Shown piece by piece: positions 10,164 through 19,489 of a stretch of 64,000 bases of DNA. The position numbers were made by a program, and so were the translations under genes. The first letter of the stretch is position 1. The number at the start of each line of letters is the position of its first letter. The notes beneath the pieces are model-generated. The model was given only the letters and a program-made list of their open reading frames with translations. It did no database searches and was not told the DNA's origin. Origin of the DNA: Acidobacteriota bacterium (lineage in GTDB: Bacteria; Acidobacteriota; Blastocatellia; Pyrinomonadales; Pyrinomonadaceae); the NCBI GenBank assembly GCA_019639235.1, contig JAHBSG010000008.1, positions 62,001-126,000 of the forward strand, in the 5' to 3' direction.

Positions 10164-11456
10164 ATGCTTGACATTAATTTCGTCAGAGAAAATCTCGCTG
10201 AAGTAAAGCTTGTACTCGAAAGCCGCAATTTCCCGATCGATGCTTTGGACCGCTTCTCCGAATTGGACATTGAGCGGCGCAAACTGATCAGCGAATCGGA
10301 TTCGATCAATCAGCAGCGAAACTCCGCCAGTAAGGAGATCGGCGAGCTGATGAAATCCGGAAAGCGTGATGAGGCCGAATCCAAGAAAGCCGAGGTCGCC
10401 GGGCTCAAGGATAGGCAGTCCGAACTCGATCAAAAGCGAGAGGTTGCCGAAGCCGCGATGCGCGATCTGCTCGTCGGCTTGCCGAACATCCCGGCCGCAG
10501 ACGTTCCGGTCGGGGCAGACGAATCCGCCAATGTCGAGATTCGGAAGTGGGGCGAGGTGCCCTCGTTCGATTTTGAGGTAAAAGACCACGTCGATCTTGG
10601 CGAATCGCTTGGCATTCTGGATTTTGAGCGGGCAACGAAAATAACGGGCTCGCGATTTGCGATCATCAACGGGGCCGGAGCTAGGCTTTCGCGGGCGTTG
10701 GTCAACTTCATGCTCGATGTCCACACCCGCGAACATGGTTACACCGAGACGATGCCGCCTTTTATGGTCAATCGAACATCGCTCTTCGGAACCAACCAAC
10801 TCCCGAAATTCGAAGAGGATCTCTTTCACATCAAGGACGAACGCGGATTCGCGCTTATCCCGACCGCAGAGGTGCCGGTAACGAATTATCACGCCGAAGA
10901 GATACTCGATGCCTCCGAACTCCCGAAGTATTTCACTGCTTACACGCCGTGCTTTCGGAGCGAGGCAGGAAGCTATGGCCGCGATACACGTGGGCTGATC
11001 CGGCAACACCAATTTGAGAAGGTCGAGCTTGTGAAGGTCTGCCTGCCCGAGGAATCTGAGAACGAACACGAAAAGCTTACACAAAACGCCGAACGCATCC
11101 TCCAGTTGCTAAAACTCCCATACCGAACTGTCGTCCTCTCCACCGGCGATATGGGTTTCGGCGCCAGAAAGACCTACGACATCGAGGTTTGGGTTCCATC
11201 GCAAGACACTTACCGGGAGATCTCGAGTTGTTCAAATTGCGGCGATTTTCAGGCTCGCAGAATGAATCTCCGGTTTCGCCGGGCCGGCGGTGCAAAGCCC
11301 GAATTTGCACACACTCTGAACGGCAGCGGACTTGCCGTTGGCCGTACCTGGCTGGCCGTGATCGAAAACTATCAGCAGGCTGACGGTTCTGTCGTGATTC
11401 CGGAGGTTCTGCGGCCGTATATGCACGGTGCCGAGCGGATCGCCGCAAATTCGTAA
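10164..11456 (+). CDS. serS: Seryl-tRNA synthetase
   Basis: 430 residues, typical of bacterial SerRS. The N-terminus [20 protein letters not shown] starts the long antiparallel coiled-coil arm (about 28-105) that contacts the tRNA variable arm. Class II motif 2 ([19 protein letters not shown], near 255-273) and motif 3 ([18 protein letters not shown], near 391-408) are intact, as is [11 protein letters not shown]. It charges tRNA-Ser, and serves tRNA-Sec where present. The 98-base gap to galU holds an imperfect hairpin around 10083-10112 but no T-box could be recognised. The gene is not in an operon; mazE starts 63 bases downstream with its own likely promoter. Confidence 0.97.
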   Translation: MLDINFVRENLAEVKLVLESRNFPIDALDRFSELDIERRKLISESDSINQQRNSASKEIGELMKSGKRDEAESKKAEVAGLKDRQSELDQKREVAEAAMRDLLVGLPNIPAADVPVGADESANVEIRKWGEVPSFDFEVKDHVDLGESLGILDFERATKITGSRFAIINGAGARLSRALVNFMLDVHTREHGYTETMPPFMVNRTSLFGTNQLPKFEEDLFHIKDERGFALIPTAEVPVTNYHAEEILDASELPKYFTAYTPCFRSEAGSYGRDTRGLIRQHQFEKVELVKVCLPEESENEHEKLTQNAERILQLLKLPYRTVVLSTGDMGFGARKTYDIEVWVPSQDTYREISSCSNCGDFQARRMNLRFRRAGGAKPEFAHTLNGSGLAVGRTWLAVIENYQQADGSVVIPEVLRPYMHGAERIAANS

Positions 11457-11484
11457 AATGACCGCTCGCGGCGGCATTTTTCGA

Positions 11485-11518
11485 TTGACCAGGGGTCTTT
11501 TTGTAATCACAATGTAAT
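11485..11518 (+). promoter_or_regulatory. Candidate mazEF promoter with repeated half-sites
   Basis: TTGACC at 11485-11490 and a weaker CACAAT at 11508-11513 are 17 bases apart, placing the transcript start at about the mazE ATG (11520). TGTAAT occurs twice (11502-11507 and 11513-11518), eleven bases apart, on one face of the helix, as expected of half-sites for an autoregulating antitoxin. No Shine-Dalgarno precedes the ATG. Confidence 0.35.
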
Positions 11519-11519
11519 T

Positions 11520-11768
11520 ATGAAGGCTCAGATAATTCAGATCGGCAACTCTCAGGGTATCCGAATTCCCAAAATGATGCTTGAAGAGACCGGCATTTCA
11601 GGCGAGGTCGATCTCCAGATAATGCCCGACGGGATCCTCATCCGAAAGACCCGCAAGCCGCGTGGCGATTGGGACGCAGTATTTAGTAGATTTGCCGAGT
11701 CTGACGACGAGCTTTCGGAAGACATCAACACGCCCGGTGATTTTGAGCGAAAGGAGTGGCAATGGTAA
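11520..11768 (+). CDS. mazE: MazE-type AbrB-fold antitoxin
   Basis: 82 residues. Residues 1-45 are an AbrB/MazE swapped-hairpin DNA-binding domain (KAQIIQIGNSQGIRIPKMML, then VDLQIMPDGILIRK). The acidic tail from about 57 (ESDDELSEDINTPGDFE, ending EWQW) is the kind of disordered segment that plugs the MazF active site. It should bind and neutralise the toxin encoded immediately downstream and repress their common promoter. The gene overlaps mazF by seven bases. No other antitoxin family fits. Confidence 0.9.
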   Translation: MKAQIIQIGNSQGIRIPKMMLEETGISGEVDLQIMPDGILIRKTRKPRGDWDAVFSRFAESDDELSEDINTPGDFERKEWQW

Positions 11769-12082
11769 AGCGATTTGAGGTTTACCTGATCAATCTCGAC
11801 GACGAGGTCTCGGATGACCCCAAGAATTCGCGTCCGGGCGTTGTGATCTCGCCCGATGAGATCAACCGTAACCTTGGGCACGTGCTCATTGCTCCGATCG
11901 CTTCGACCACCGCGAAACTGCCGACGCGGATCGCGACCGAATTTCTTAACTCCGACCGCCAGATCGTGCTCGACCAAATGCGGACGGTTGACAAGGCACG
12001 GCTCGTGAAGCGGATCGGGGAGATCGACGGACGATCGAAGGACCAAGTGACCGAAATTTTGCTAGAGATGTTCGCTCAATGA
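11762..12082 (+). CDS. mazF: MazF/PemK-type mRNA interferase toxin
   Basis: 106 residues. The MazF core is visible: FEVYLINLDD at the start, RPGVVISPDEIN (the conserved RP-x-VV strand), HVLIAPIAS, LDQMRTVDKARL and an end helix EILLEMFAQ. The family is a sequence-specific endoribonuclease that cleaves mRNA under stress when the antitoxin is degraded. The ATG at 11762 is preferred over the in-frame GTG at 11756 because AAGGAG (11751-11756) lies five bases before it. The reading frame overlaps the mazE stop, which supports translational coupling, and its 3' end overlaps the convergent mazG by seven bases. Confidence 0.92.
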   Translation: MVKRFEVYLINLDDEVSDDPKNSRPGVVISPDEINRNLGHVLIAPIASTTAKLPTRIATEFLNSDRQIVLDQMRTVDKARLVKRIGEIDGRSKDQVTEILLEMFAQ

Positions 12083-12888
12083 CCTGACTCCGCGGCCTTT
12101 GCTGCGTTCCAAAGCTTATCCATTTCTTCGAGCGTCGATCCGTTCAAGCCGCTTCCGGCTTTTTCCAGTTCCTTCTCGACATAGCCGAATCGCTTTCGAA
12201 ATTTGCGGTTCGTTCTCTTCAATGCGGTCTCCGGCTCGACATCGAGCCGCCGGGCGAGATTTACGATAACGAAAAGCAGATCGCCGATCTCTTCCTCGAT
12301 GTTTTCGGGGTCGGCGGAGCTTATTGCCGCCCGAAGTTCGCCTATCTCCTCCTCGGCCTTTTCGATTATCTGGTCTGTCTCGGGCCAATCGAAGCCGACC
12401 TTTGCCGCCTTTTTCGTAAGCTTCAGTGCCTCAAGCAGTGCAGGGAAATGAACGGGCACCTCGTCGAGGATCGATTCCTTTATCTTCTCGGCCTTGCCCG
12501 AGGCCTTTCGCTCATTCGCCTTTAGCTCGTCCCAATTGTTCAGAACGTCGCTCGCCGTTTCGAGATTCGCATCGCCAAACACGTGCGGGTGGCGAAGGAC
12601 GAGCTTCTTCGAAATGCCCTCGGCCACGTCCTCTATAGTGAACTCGCCGCGTTCCTTGCCGATGGTCGAGTGGAAGACGACCTGAAGCAGCAGATCGCCA
12701 AGTTCCTCTTTGAGGTGCTCGATGTCGCCGGTCGCTTCGGCATGCTGGATAGCATCAAAAGTCTCGTAAGCTTCTTCAAGCAAATACTGCGAAAGCGATG
12801 CGTAGGTTTGCTCCGCATCCCATGGACAGCCGCCGGGTGCCCTGAGCCGTTCCATCACGCCGACGAGTTCATCAAATTTTTCTGACAT
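12076..12888 (-). CDS. mazG: Nucleoside triphosphate pyrophosphohydrolase
   Basis: 270 residues with two MazG repeats, the all-alpha NTP pyrophosphatase fold. The start MSEKFDELVGVMERLRAPGG-CPWD carries the conserved CPWD block; the first repeat has EEAYE and HLKEELGDLLLQVVFH, the second (from about 165) has EKAEEEIGELRAAI and EEEIGDLLFVIVNLARRL. MazG hydrolyses NTPs and dNTPs to monophosphates, including aberrant ones, and in E. coli lowers ppGpp. The ATG at 12888 is chosen because homology starts there; the frame is open to 13032. In E. coli mazG follows mazEF in one operon; here it is next to mazEF but faces it. Confidence 0.93.
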   Translation of the reverse strand: MSEKFDELVGVMERLRAPGGCPWDAEQTYASLSQYLLEEAYETFDAIQHAEATGDIEHLKEELGDLLLQVVFHSTIGKERGEFTIEDVAEGISKKLVLRHPHVFGDANLETASDVLNNWDELKANERKASGKAEKIKESILDEVPVHFPALLEALKLTKKAAKVGFDWPETDQIIEKAEEEIGELRAAISSADPENIEEEIGDLLFVIVNLARRLDVEPETALKRTNRKFRKRFGYVEKELEKAGSGLNGSTLEEMDKLWNAAKAAESGH

Positions 12889-13045
12889 ACCACTATTTAA
12901 GTTTAGGACCGGCCTGTTGTCTAGGAAGTGCCGGATATACGTGCTGTTCGGTGGAGCGAGCTGCCGCCGGCGAGTGGTAATCTCATCGGTGAGCTTTCGG
13001 GTAGAAAGCTCGCAAATGGTAAAATCTGGCAAGAGAAGAATTGGT

Positions 13046-13603
13046 ATGATCGGACACGAAGATAATCAAGAAGAGGTCATTTTCAAAGTAACGGACCGCC
13101 GTAAGTTCAACCCGGACGGCTCGCTGAAAGAGGGCGTTGAGATCGAGCCCGAAGCACCGAAACCGGTTGCCGAGCCGCCGGTGCCCGAACCCAAGTTAGA
13201 GCCGGCAATCGCGGCGATCGAAGAAGAGCCTGTCGCCGTGGCTGGCGATGAGGCCGAGGAGGACGGCGAGAGCGACGTACCCGGTGCGGAAGATCCGGCG
13301 AGCTTCGTCAATTTTCTCTCGACCCTCGCGACCAACGCGGCCGCGGCGCTCGGTGCCGTTCCGCACCCGGCGACCGGGCAGCGTTCGCTTGACCTTGATA
13401 CGGGCAAGTATTGGCTCGATGTTCTTGCGATGATCCGCGATAAGACGAAAGGCAATCTCCACGCTCAGGAGGCCCGTCTTCTCGAGGGGCTTCTCGCCGA
13501 TCTCAGGATGCAGTATGTGACGATGGTTCGGGCGACCGAGGAGAAACTCAAAGCTCAGGCTGCGAAAAAGTTTTCCGGAGCGGATATTCTCGGAAAGAAA
13601 TAG
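13046..13603 (+). CDS. DUF1844 domain protein
   Basis: 185 residues. Residues 1-30 (EEVIFKVTDRRKFNPDGSLK) and about 85-170 (FVNFLSTLATNAAAALG, LDTGKYWLDVLAMIRDKTKG) match the DUF1844 family, found next to housekeeping genes in several Gram-negative phyla; its role is not known. Between them lies a Pro/Glu/Ala-rich linker (about residues 31-80) that is likely disordered. There is no signal peptide or membrane segment. The ATG at 13046 is taken because the family's opening motif follows it and AGAGAAG lies upstream; the frame is open to 12917. The next gene begins 21 bases downstream, so the two are probably co-transcribed. Confidence 0.75.
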   Translation: MIGHEDNQEEVIFKVTDRRKFNPDGSLKEGVEIEPEAPKPVAEPPVPEPKLEPAIAAIEEEPVAVAGDEAEEDGESDVPGAEDPASFVNFLSTLATNAAAALGAVPHPATGQRSLDLDTGKYWLDVLAMIRDKTKGNLHAQEARLLEGLLADLRMQYVTMVRATEEKLKAQAAKKFSGADILGKK

Positions 13604-13624
13604 TTGGACCGCGTTAAGATCCCG

Positions 13625-14401
13625 ATGCGACTAACCTTCCTCGGAACCGGAACCTCGACAGGCGTACCCTCGATCGCCTGCGACTGCGAGACGTGTCTCT
13701 CCGATGACCCGCGTGACAAGCGGCTCCGCGTCTCGATCCTCGTCGAACACAAGGGCAAGTCGATCCTCGTCGATACCTCGTCGGATTTCCGCCAGCAGGC
13801 ACTGCGGGCAAATATCCGCCAGCTTGATGCGGTGCTCATCACGCATTGCCACGTCGATCACGTCTTCGGCCTTGATGACATCCGGCCGCTGAATTTTCGA
13901 TACGGGGCGATGCCGATCTTTGCCAATGAGATCGCCTGGATCGACCTTCGCCGGATCTTTCAGTACATTTTCCAGCCGACCCACTTGGGCGGCGGGCTGC
14001 CGCAGCTTATCCCGCACACGGTCTTTCCGGGTTCGCCGTTTTGCATCGGCGAGGTCGAGGTGACGCCGCTTGAGGTCATCCACGGCAAGCTGCCGGTGAT
14101 CGCTTATCGCTTTAACGATTTTGCCTATGCGACCGACCTGAAGACCATTCCGCCCGAGTCACTTGATGGGCTCCGCGGCCTCGACGTACTTGTGCTTGAC
14201 TGCGTCCGCATCAAGCCGCACACGACGCACCTGAACCTCGAGGAAGCCCTCGCCTATATCGAAGAACTCAAGCCGCGAAAGGCCTACCTTACCCACCTGA
14301 ACCACGACATCCTCCACGCCCGCGAGTCGCGCACGCTGCCCGACAACGTCGAACTCGCCTACGACGGCCTCGTGATCAGCGACGAGCCGGATGATGCATG
14401 A
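13625..14401 (+). CDS. PhnP-like metallo-beta-lactamase fold phosphodiesterase
   Basis: 258 residues. It opens with MRLTFLGTGTSTGVPSIACD and has the zinc motif THCHVDHVFGLDD (about 75-87), then a DCVR segment and a late THLNHD histidine motif, in the order seen in PhnP and related cyclic phosphodiesterases. CxCxxC near residues 19-24 may be the structural zinc site of PhnP-like enzymes. PhnP hydrolyses cyclic phosphoribosyl intermediates of phosphonate breakdown, but no phn gene is nearby, so the substrate here is uncertain; other members act on cyclic nucleotides or dinucleotides. ATG 13625 is preferred to the TTG at 13604 because homology begins at it. Confidence 0.8.
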   Translation: MRLTFLGTGTSTGVPSIACDCETCLSDDPRDKRLRVSILVEHKGKSILVDTSSDFRQQALRANIRQLDAVLITHCHVDHVFGLDDIRPLNFRYGAMPIFANEIAWIDLRRIFQYIFQPTHLGGGLPQLIPHTVFPGSPFCIGEVEVTPLEVIHGKLPVIAYRFNDFAYATDLKTIPPESLDGLRGLDVLVLDCVRIKPHTTHLNLEEALAYIEELKPRKAYLTHLNHDILHARESRTLPDNVELAYDGLVISDEPDDA

Positions 14402-14440
14402 ACACGCCCGAAATTGCCGTTTAGATCTACAACTCTGAAC

Positions 14441-15077
14441 GACGGGCTGGAGTCCGGACTCAAAAACCCGAAACTTTCGCAACTCTCGCAACTTTCCAGA
14501 TCTTCCACATCATCCATATCTCCCGTTTCTCACGAGTCGCCGTTCACTTTGGTTTAAGGGCCTAGGAGAATGGACAGCGGGAGGTTAGTAAATCGTGAAT
14601 CGTGAATCGTCAATAGTTCTCCGAGCACAGACCTTGCAGGGTCTTTGCGGCTTTGCGGAAGGACGATCTTAACGCAGAGGCCGCAGGGATCGCAGATGCC
14701 GGTAAGGAGTGAGCGGTGGGAAAGAAGACCGAAGTCCTTCATTCAAGTCAATTAGTAATTAGAAATCAGTAATTACTAATTAAACGGAGTGCCAATCGGT
14801 AGTTTGAAAATGCAGACATCGAAGCCCCGAGCCCAGAGACCAAAGCGCAATTTTAACCAATTTACGATGGTTCAATTAACAATTGACAATGCGAAGATGC
14901 AAATCCAAAGCCCCAAATCCCACATCACAAATCTCCAGGCCCGGCCGTACGTCCCAGTTGTCCTATCTGTCCCATTCGTCCCAAGCGTTTCACGCGTTTC
15001 AAGTGTTTCAGGTGTTTCATCTGTTTCATTTTTTTCGTCCGTTTCAGATGCACACACTCCTGGCAAAAAATGAAACA
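14441..15077 (+). repeat. Composite phased-repeat element, copy A (forward)
   Basis: This fills most of the 890 bases between the metallohydrolase and hppA and codes for nothing recognisable. In order it holds: a 9-bp array (14472-14525, core TTCCA/TTCGC), a 7-bp array of AATCGTG units (14591-14616), a GAGGCCGCAGGG motif (14675-14690), a 7-bp array of TTAGTAA-like units (14752-14783), a 93-bp core (14855-14947), an 11-unit 9-bp array (14951-15049) and an end GCAAAAAATGAAACA. The same modules occur in the same order, inverted, at 24.65-25.57 kb. The two cores differ at six of 93 positions, all transitions. The remaining 15078-15291 is the hppA leader, with a CGGCCC-GCG-GGGCCG hairpin at 15255-15269. 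Confidence 0.85.
14951..15049 (+). repeat. Nonamer array GTYYCANNN, eleven units
   Basis: Eleven consecutive 9-bp units without a phase break. The first four have the core GTCCC (one GTCCT) and the later ones GTTTC, nearly always followed by A and then three variable bases. Only the tenth unit (TTTTCGTCC) departs from the core. The constant six plus variable three pattern is far too short for CRISPR. Confidence 0.85.
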
Positions 15078-15291
15078 CCCGACATCAAAGGAAACCGCGA
15101 GCCCGGAACGGACGGTTGCGCTAGATTTCGCCCGCGGTTGGTTGTGAAATGGCGGCAATTATTCGATAATTCTAAGTTTTGGTATTCCAAGAACGTTTTT
15201 AAGTTCGCATCCCAATATAAGTTAGTAACTATCTATCTTGAGAGGGTGTTTCTGCGGCCCGCGGGGCCGGGAGCACGAGATCGAAAAGACT

Positions 15292-17412
15292 ATGAACGAT
15301 TACGTTATTTATCTGGTGCCCGCGTTGGGGCTTTTCGGCATTCTGGTAATGGCTTTCAAATCTGCCTGGGTCGGCAAGCAGGACGCCGGCGAGGACAACA
15401 TGCAGGAGCTTGCGGGCCACATCGCCGCGGGCGCAATGGCATTTTTGAAGGCCGAATGGCGGGTGCTCAGCATCTTTGCCGTTATCACGGCCGCCTTGCT
15501 TGCCTATTCGGGCACGGTGCATGAGGTCAATGGCCGCGAGATCCACTCGCACTGGACCATCGCCATCGCGTTCCTAATCGGAGCGGTCTTTTCGGCGACG
15601 GCCGGCTACATCGGGATGAAGGTCGCGACCAAGGCGAACGTCCGAACCACGCAGGCCGCACGGACGAGCCTCAAGCACGCGCTCGCCGTTTCATTTACGG
15701 GCGGTTCGGTGATGGGACTCGGCGTTGCCGGCCTTGCGATCCTTGGGCTCGGCGGGCTGTTCATCGCATTTCTCGCCCTCTTTGCTGACCTCGGCGTAAA
15801 CCAGGTAAGGACCGCGATCGAGGTGCTGACCGGCTTCTCGCTCGGGGCCGAATCGATCGCACTTTTCGCACGCGTCGGCGGCGGTATCTATACGAAAGCG
15901 GCTGACGTAGGGGCCGACCTAGTCGGAAAGGTCGAGGCGGGCATTCCGGAGGACGACGTCCGCAACCCGGCCACCATCGCAGATAACGTTGGCGACAACG
16001 TCGGCGATGTCGCCGGCATGGGCGCCGACCTTTTCGGTTCATACGTTGCGACCATCCTTGCGACGATGGTGCTCGGGCAAGAGATCACTTCGCGTGACGC
16101 ACTCGGCGGGCTCGCTCCGATCCTCTTGCCGATGGTCATCGGCGGCCTTGGCATCGTCTTTTCGGTGGTCGGAATGCTGTTCGTCCGCATCAGCGGCGAA
16201 AACGCTTCGGTACAGAATGCTCTGAACCTCGGCAACTGGTCCGCGATGATCCTGACGGTGATCGCCTCGTTCTTTGCTGTGATGTGGATTCTGCCGGAAG
16301 GGCAGATCACGCTCCGCTCGCAGTCGTTCGACAAATGGGGCGTTTTCTATTCGATCGTCGTCGGAACTATCGTTGGGGCGATCATGAGCTACGCGACCGA
16401 GTACTACACGGCGATGGGCAAGAAGCCGGTTGATTCTATCGTTCAGCAATCCTCGACCGGCCACGCGACAAACATTATCGGCGGGCTTTCAGTGGGAATG
16501 AAATCGACCGTCATCCCGATCATCACGCTGGCCGCCGGTATTGTGGCTTCATACTACTTCGCAGGGCTCTACGGCGTGGCCATTGCCGCCTCGGGAATGA
16601 TGGCGACGACCGCGATGCAGCTCGCTATCGACGCCTTCGGCCCGATCGCTGACAACGCCGGCGGCATTGCCGAAATGAGCCAGCTCCCCGCCGAGGTTCG
16701 CGGGCGGACCGACATCCTCGATGCGGTCGGAAATACAACTGCGGCAACCGGAAAAGGCTTCGCGATCGCAAGTGCGGCGCTGACTGCCCTTGCCCTTTTC
16801 GCAGCCTTCGTCGGAATCGCCGGCATCGACCGGATCGATATCTACAAGGCGAACGTCCTCGCCGGGCTATTTATCGGCGGTATGATCCCGTTCATCTTCT
16901 CGGCGCTGTGCATTCAGGCGGTCGGCAAGGCGGCGATGGACATGGTGCAGGAAGTGCGGCGTCAGTTCCGCGAGATTCCGGGCATCATGGAATACAAAGC
17001 CAAGCCGGAATACGAGAAGTGCGTTGAGATCTCGACCAAGGCCTCGATCCGAGAAATGCTAATGCCGGGAGCGATCGCGTTGATCACCCCGGTGATCGTC
17101 GGGTTCACCTTCGGACCGGAAGTTCTCGGCGGTCTGCTTGCAGGCGTGACGGTGACAGGTGTGCTGATGGGGATCTTTCAGAACAATGCCGGCGGAGCGT
17201 GGGACAACGCCAAGAAGTCTTTTGAAAAGGGCGTGGTTATCAATGGCGAGACCTTCTACAAAGGCTCAGAACCGCACAAGGCCTCGGTCACGGGCGACAC
17301 GGTCGGCGACCCTTTTAAAGACACGTCGGGCCCTTCGATGAACATCCTCATCAAGCTGATGTCCATCGTCTCGCTCGTAATCGCTCCCTATATTTACGGC
17401 ATAGGGCAGTAG
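15292..17412 (+). CDS. hppA: Membrane-bound ion-pumping pyrophosphatase, K+-dependent type
   Basis: 706 residues with about sixteen membrane segments. The catalytic signature [18 protein letters not shown] lies near residues 205-222 and the second acidic motif [18 protein letters not shown] near 229-247; EDD is followed by V rather than the usual [11 protein letters not shown] near 480 has Ala where K+-independent enzymes have Lys, so K+ activation is expected. The pump couples PPi hydrolysis to export of H+ or Na+. DLFGSY has Gly where DLFESY enzymes such as the Thermotoga Na+ pump carry Glu, as in plant H+ pumps, so I favour H+ without being sure. ATG 15292 gives the family's usual N-terminus; the upstream open frame to 15238 is leader. 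Confidence 0.93.
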   Translation: MNDYVIYLVPALGLFGILVMAFKSAWVGKQDAGEDNMQELAGHIAAGAMAFLKAEWRVLSIFAVITAALLAYSGTVHEVNGREIHSHWTIAIAFLIGAVFSATAGYIGMKVATKANVRTTQAARTSLKHALAVSFTGGSVMGLGVAGLAILGLGGLFIAFLALFADLGVNQVRTAIEVLTGFSLGAESIALFARVGGGIYTKAADVGADLVGKVEAGIPEDDVRNPATIADNVGDNVGDVAGMGADLFGSYVATILATMVLGQEITSRDALGGLAPILLPMVIGGLGIVFSVVGMLFVRISGENASVQNALNLGNWSAMILTVIASFFAVMWILPEGQITLRSQSFDKWGVFYSIVVGTIVGAIMSYATEYYTAMGKKPVDSIVQQSSTGHATNIIGGLSVGMKSTVIPIITLAAGIVASYYFAGLYGVAIAASGMMATTAMQLAIDAFGPIADNAGGIAEMSQLPAEVRGRTDILDAVGNTTAATGKGFAIASAALTALALFAAFVGIAGIDRIDIYKANVLAGLFIGGMIPFIFSALCIQAVGKAAMDMVQEVRRQFREIPGIMEYKAKPEYEKCVEISTKASIREMLMPGAIALITPVIVGFTFGPEVLGGLLAGVTVTGVLMGIFQNNAGGAWDNAKKSFEKGVVINGETFYKGSEPHKASVTGDTVGDPFKDTSGPSMNILIKLMSIVSLVIAPYIYGIGQ

Positions 17413-17433
17413 GGAGGGGTTTTACCTAGGCAG

Positions 17434-17474
17434 AGGCCACATAGGGCAAATTCGTCCTATGTGGCCTATTTATT
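17434..17474 (+). terminator. Rho-independent terminator of hppA
   Basis: Perfect 12-bp stem AGGCCACATAGG (17434-17445) and CCTATGTGGCCT (17456-17467) with a 10-base loop, followed by ATTTATTTTT. It sits in the 57 bases between convergent hppA and carA. Only the hppA direction has a T-rich tail. Confidence 0.8.
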
Positions 17475-18561
17475 TTTCCATCATTCGCACAAACTGCTCA
17501 AAGAGATACTCGCTGTCATGCGGGCCGGGGGCTGATTCGGGGTGATATTGGACGGAAAACACAGGCAGAACTTTGTGTCGAAGACCCGCGACGGTGTTGT
17601 CGTTCAGATTCAGGTGCGTTACTTCGACATCGACCGGAAGCGAATCGGCATCGACGGCGAATCCGTGGTTGTGCGAGGTTATCTCGACCTTTCCGGTCGT
17701 GAGGTTTTTGATCGGCTGGTTGCCGCCGCGGTGTCCGAATTTCATCTTGAATGTCCGTCCGCCGAAGGCTTGCCCGATCAATTGATGCCCGAGACAGATG
17801 CCGAACATCGGTTTTTGCGATGCGGCGAGTTTCCGTATTTCTTCGATCACAGCCTGCATAGACGCAGGGTCGCCCGGACCGTTCGAAAGAAAAATGCCGT
17901 CGGGCTCGAGTGAAAGCACTTCGTCGGCTGATGTTCCAGCTGGAACGACCGTTACACGACAGCCGAACTTCGCAAATTCGCGAAGGCTGTTGGTCTTCAC
18001 ACCAAAGTCGTAAGCGACGATATGGTACCTGGATTCGGCGGCTGAAGGATACTCGAAGCTCGCCTCTGCAGTGACTTCCGTTGCGAGCTCGCGGCCTTTC
18101 ATATCAGGCGAGGAACGCACCTTTTCTTGGAGGCTTATCTCGTCGAGATCGGTCGTCGAAATAACGGCGCGCATGGCGCCCTTATCGCGAATGTGCCTGA
18201 CAAGTGCACGCGTGTCGATCCCTTCGATCCCAACGATATTGTTGCGTGCGAGATAGGATTGCAGTGACTCGGTCGATCGCCAGTTCGAGGCGATCCGCGA
18301 CGCTTCTTTGACGACGAAACCTTCGGCCCAGGGCCGGCGGGATTCAACGTCCGACTCATTAACGCCGTAGTTGCCGATCAGCGGATACGTCATGCAGACG
18401 ATCTGTCCGGCATAGCTCGGGTCGGTCAAAATCTCCTGATAACCCGTCATCGAGGTGTTGAAGACCATCTCACCAAAGGCCTCGCCCTCAGAGCCGAAAG
18501 CAGTGCCGCGGAATGAGCGGCCATCTTCCAATAATATGATCGCCGGATTCGATTTACTCAT
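17470..18561 (-). CDS. carA: Carbamoyl-phosphate synthase small chain (glutaminase)
   Basis: 363 residues. The N-terminal CarA domain ([40 protein letters not shown]) is followed by a class I glutamine amidotransferase domain with the nucleophile motif [17 protein letters not shown] near residue 250, and His and Glu of [13 protein letters not shown] near 340. It supplies ammonia from glutamine to CarB for arginine and pyrimidine synthesis. carB is not in the window, so the two subunits are unlinked or the partner lies elsewhere. Length and motifs are all normal. It ends just short of the hppA terminator hairpin and is transcribed toward it. Confidence 0.96.
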   Translation of the reverse strand: MSKSNPAIILLEDGRSFRGTAFGSEGEAFGEMVFNTSMTGYQEILTDPSYAGQIVCMTYPLIGNYGVNESDVESRRPWAEGFVVKEASRIASNWRSTESLQSYLARNNIVGIEGIDTRALVRHIRDKGAMRAVISTTDLDEISLQEKVRSSPDMKGRELATEVTAEASFEYPSAAESRYHIVAYDFGVKTNSLREFAKFGCRVTVVPAGTSADEVLSLEPDGIFLSNGPGDPASMQAVIEEIRKLAASQKPMFGICLGHQLIGQAFGGRTFKMKFGHRGGNQPIKNLTTGKVEITSHNHGFAVDADSLPVDVEVTHLNLNDNTVAGLRHKVLPVFSVQYHPESAPGPHDSEYLFEQFVRMMEK

Positions 18562-18634
18562 CTGCAGAGCAGTTTATCGCAACCGGAGTCGGCAGTTAAA
18601 CGGAAGCGAGGTGGAAATTAGAGGTGAGCGGAAA

Positions 18635-19420
18635 TCACTGCTGGACGGCACGCGTATCCGAAAGGTCCTCGAGGCCGGAATCCTTGTAATCTCCGTGTTC
18701 GACGAAGCCGATCTTGTCCGGCTGCCAGTAGCGAAAGAACGCCTTCCCGTAAATGTACTTCTCAGGAACGAGGCCCCAATAACGCGAATCGGAGGAGTTA
18801 TCACGGTTATCACCCATTACAAAGAAATGATGGGGATCGACCTTTTTCGCGGGCCAGGTCGGCAGGCTTTGGTTATGCTCGGTGTCAAGATAATCTTCCT
18901 GTAGCTCGACGCCATTGATATAAACCCGGCCGTTCCTGACCTCGACCGTCTCTCCCGGCAGGCCAATGATCCTTTTCACGTAGCTCTTATCCGGCTCACG
19001 CGGAAACCAGAAAACAACGATATCGCCGCGCTCCAAATGGCCCCAACTGACGCTCTTAATGTTGTAGTAAACTAGCTTGTTCACTAGGAGCCGTTCGCCA
19101 TTGTGGAGATGCGGCAGCATCGATTCGCCTTCGACGACAACCGGCTGAACAGCAAAAACACCAAGCAGAACAAATACGACCAGGATCAAAAAGACATCGC
19201 GAACCAGCCGCATTCCCTCAGCCCAGAGAAAAGTTCGGGACTGCTTTCGGTACTGATGTACTGCAATGTCGAGATCGTCCGCTGGGTCAAGCGGGCCAAA
19301 GGGAATCGGACGTTTTCGGTTACGGCTAAACACTGATATTTTGTTGGATCCAGAACTGCGGGCAAGTGGTTGACCGCTCTCGGCATATTTGATTTTCAGC
19401 CCCGATGGGAGATTTGTCAA
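18635..19420 (-). CDS. lepB: Signal peptidase I
   Basis: 261 residues from the start chosen. One membrane segment (about 71-92, RDVFLILVVFVLLGVFAVQP) leads into the catalytic domain: nucleophile Ser100 in EGESMLPHL, general base Lys149 in YVKRIIGLPGE, and VMGDNRDNSSDSRYWG later. It removes signal peptides from exported proteins on the outer face of the inner membrane. The N-terminus is uncertain: there is no ATG between the divergent gene and the membrane segment, and the open frame reaches 19531, overlapping the neighbour. I chose a TTG at 19420 preceded by GGAAAAG; a GTG at 19333 is the alternative. The N-terminal region before the membrane is longer than usual. Confidence 0.88.
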   Translation of the reverse strand: MTNLPSGLKIKYAESGQPLARSSGSNKISVFSRNRKRPIPFGPLDPADDLDIAVHQYRKQSRTFLWAEGMRLVRDVFLILVVFVLLGVFAVQPVVVEGESMLPHLHNGERLLVNKLVYYNIKSVSWGHLERGDIVVFWFPREPDKSYVKRIIGLPGETVEVRNGRVYINGVELQEDYLDTEHNQSLPTWPAKKVDPHHFFVMGDNRDNSSDSRYWGLVPEKYIYGKAFFRYWQPDKIGFVEHGDYKDSGLEDLSDTRAVQQ

Positions 19421-19451
19421 CGAGTTCTTTTCCGTGGTCGAGTTAAATCGA

Positions 19452-19480
19452 TTCAATATGTCGGCACTTGTTGTTATAGA
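19452..19480 (+). promoter_or_regulatory. Promoter of the class V aminotransferase gene
   Basis: TTCAAT (19452-19457), a 17-base spacer and TATAGA (19475-19480) with an extended TG at 19472-19473. The predicted transcript start falls within one or two bases of the ATG at 19490, and no Shine-Dalgarno is present. Confidence 0.4.
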
Positions 19481-19489
19481 ATCTTCTAC

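Noticed and set aside
9951..11084. Minus-strand open frame of 377 codons over serS and galU
   Set aside because: It lies entirely opposite serS and overlaps galU in another frame; no motif or signal supports it.
14789..15524. Open frames across composite repeat copy A
   Set aside because: They read the 9-bp arrays as three-residue repeats (V-S-x or F-x-x) in several frames and both strands; this is a result of period 9 being a multiple of three.
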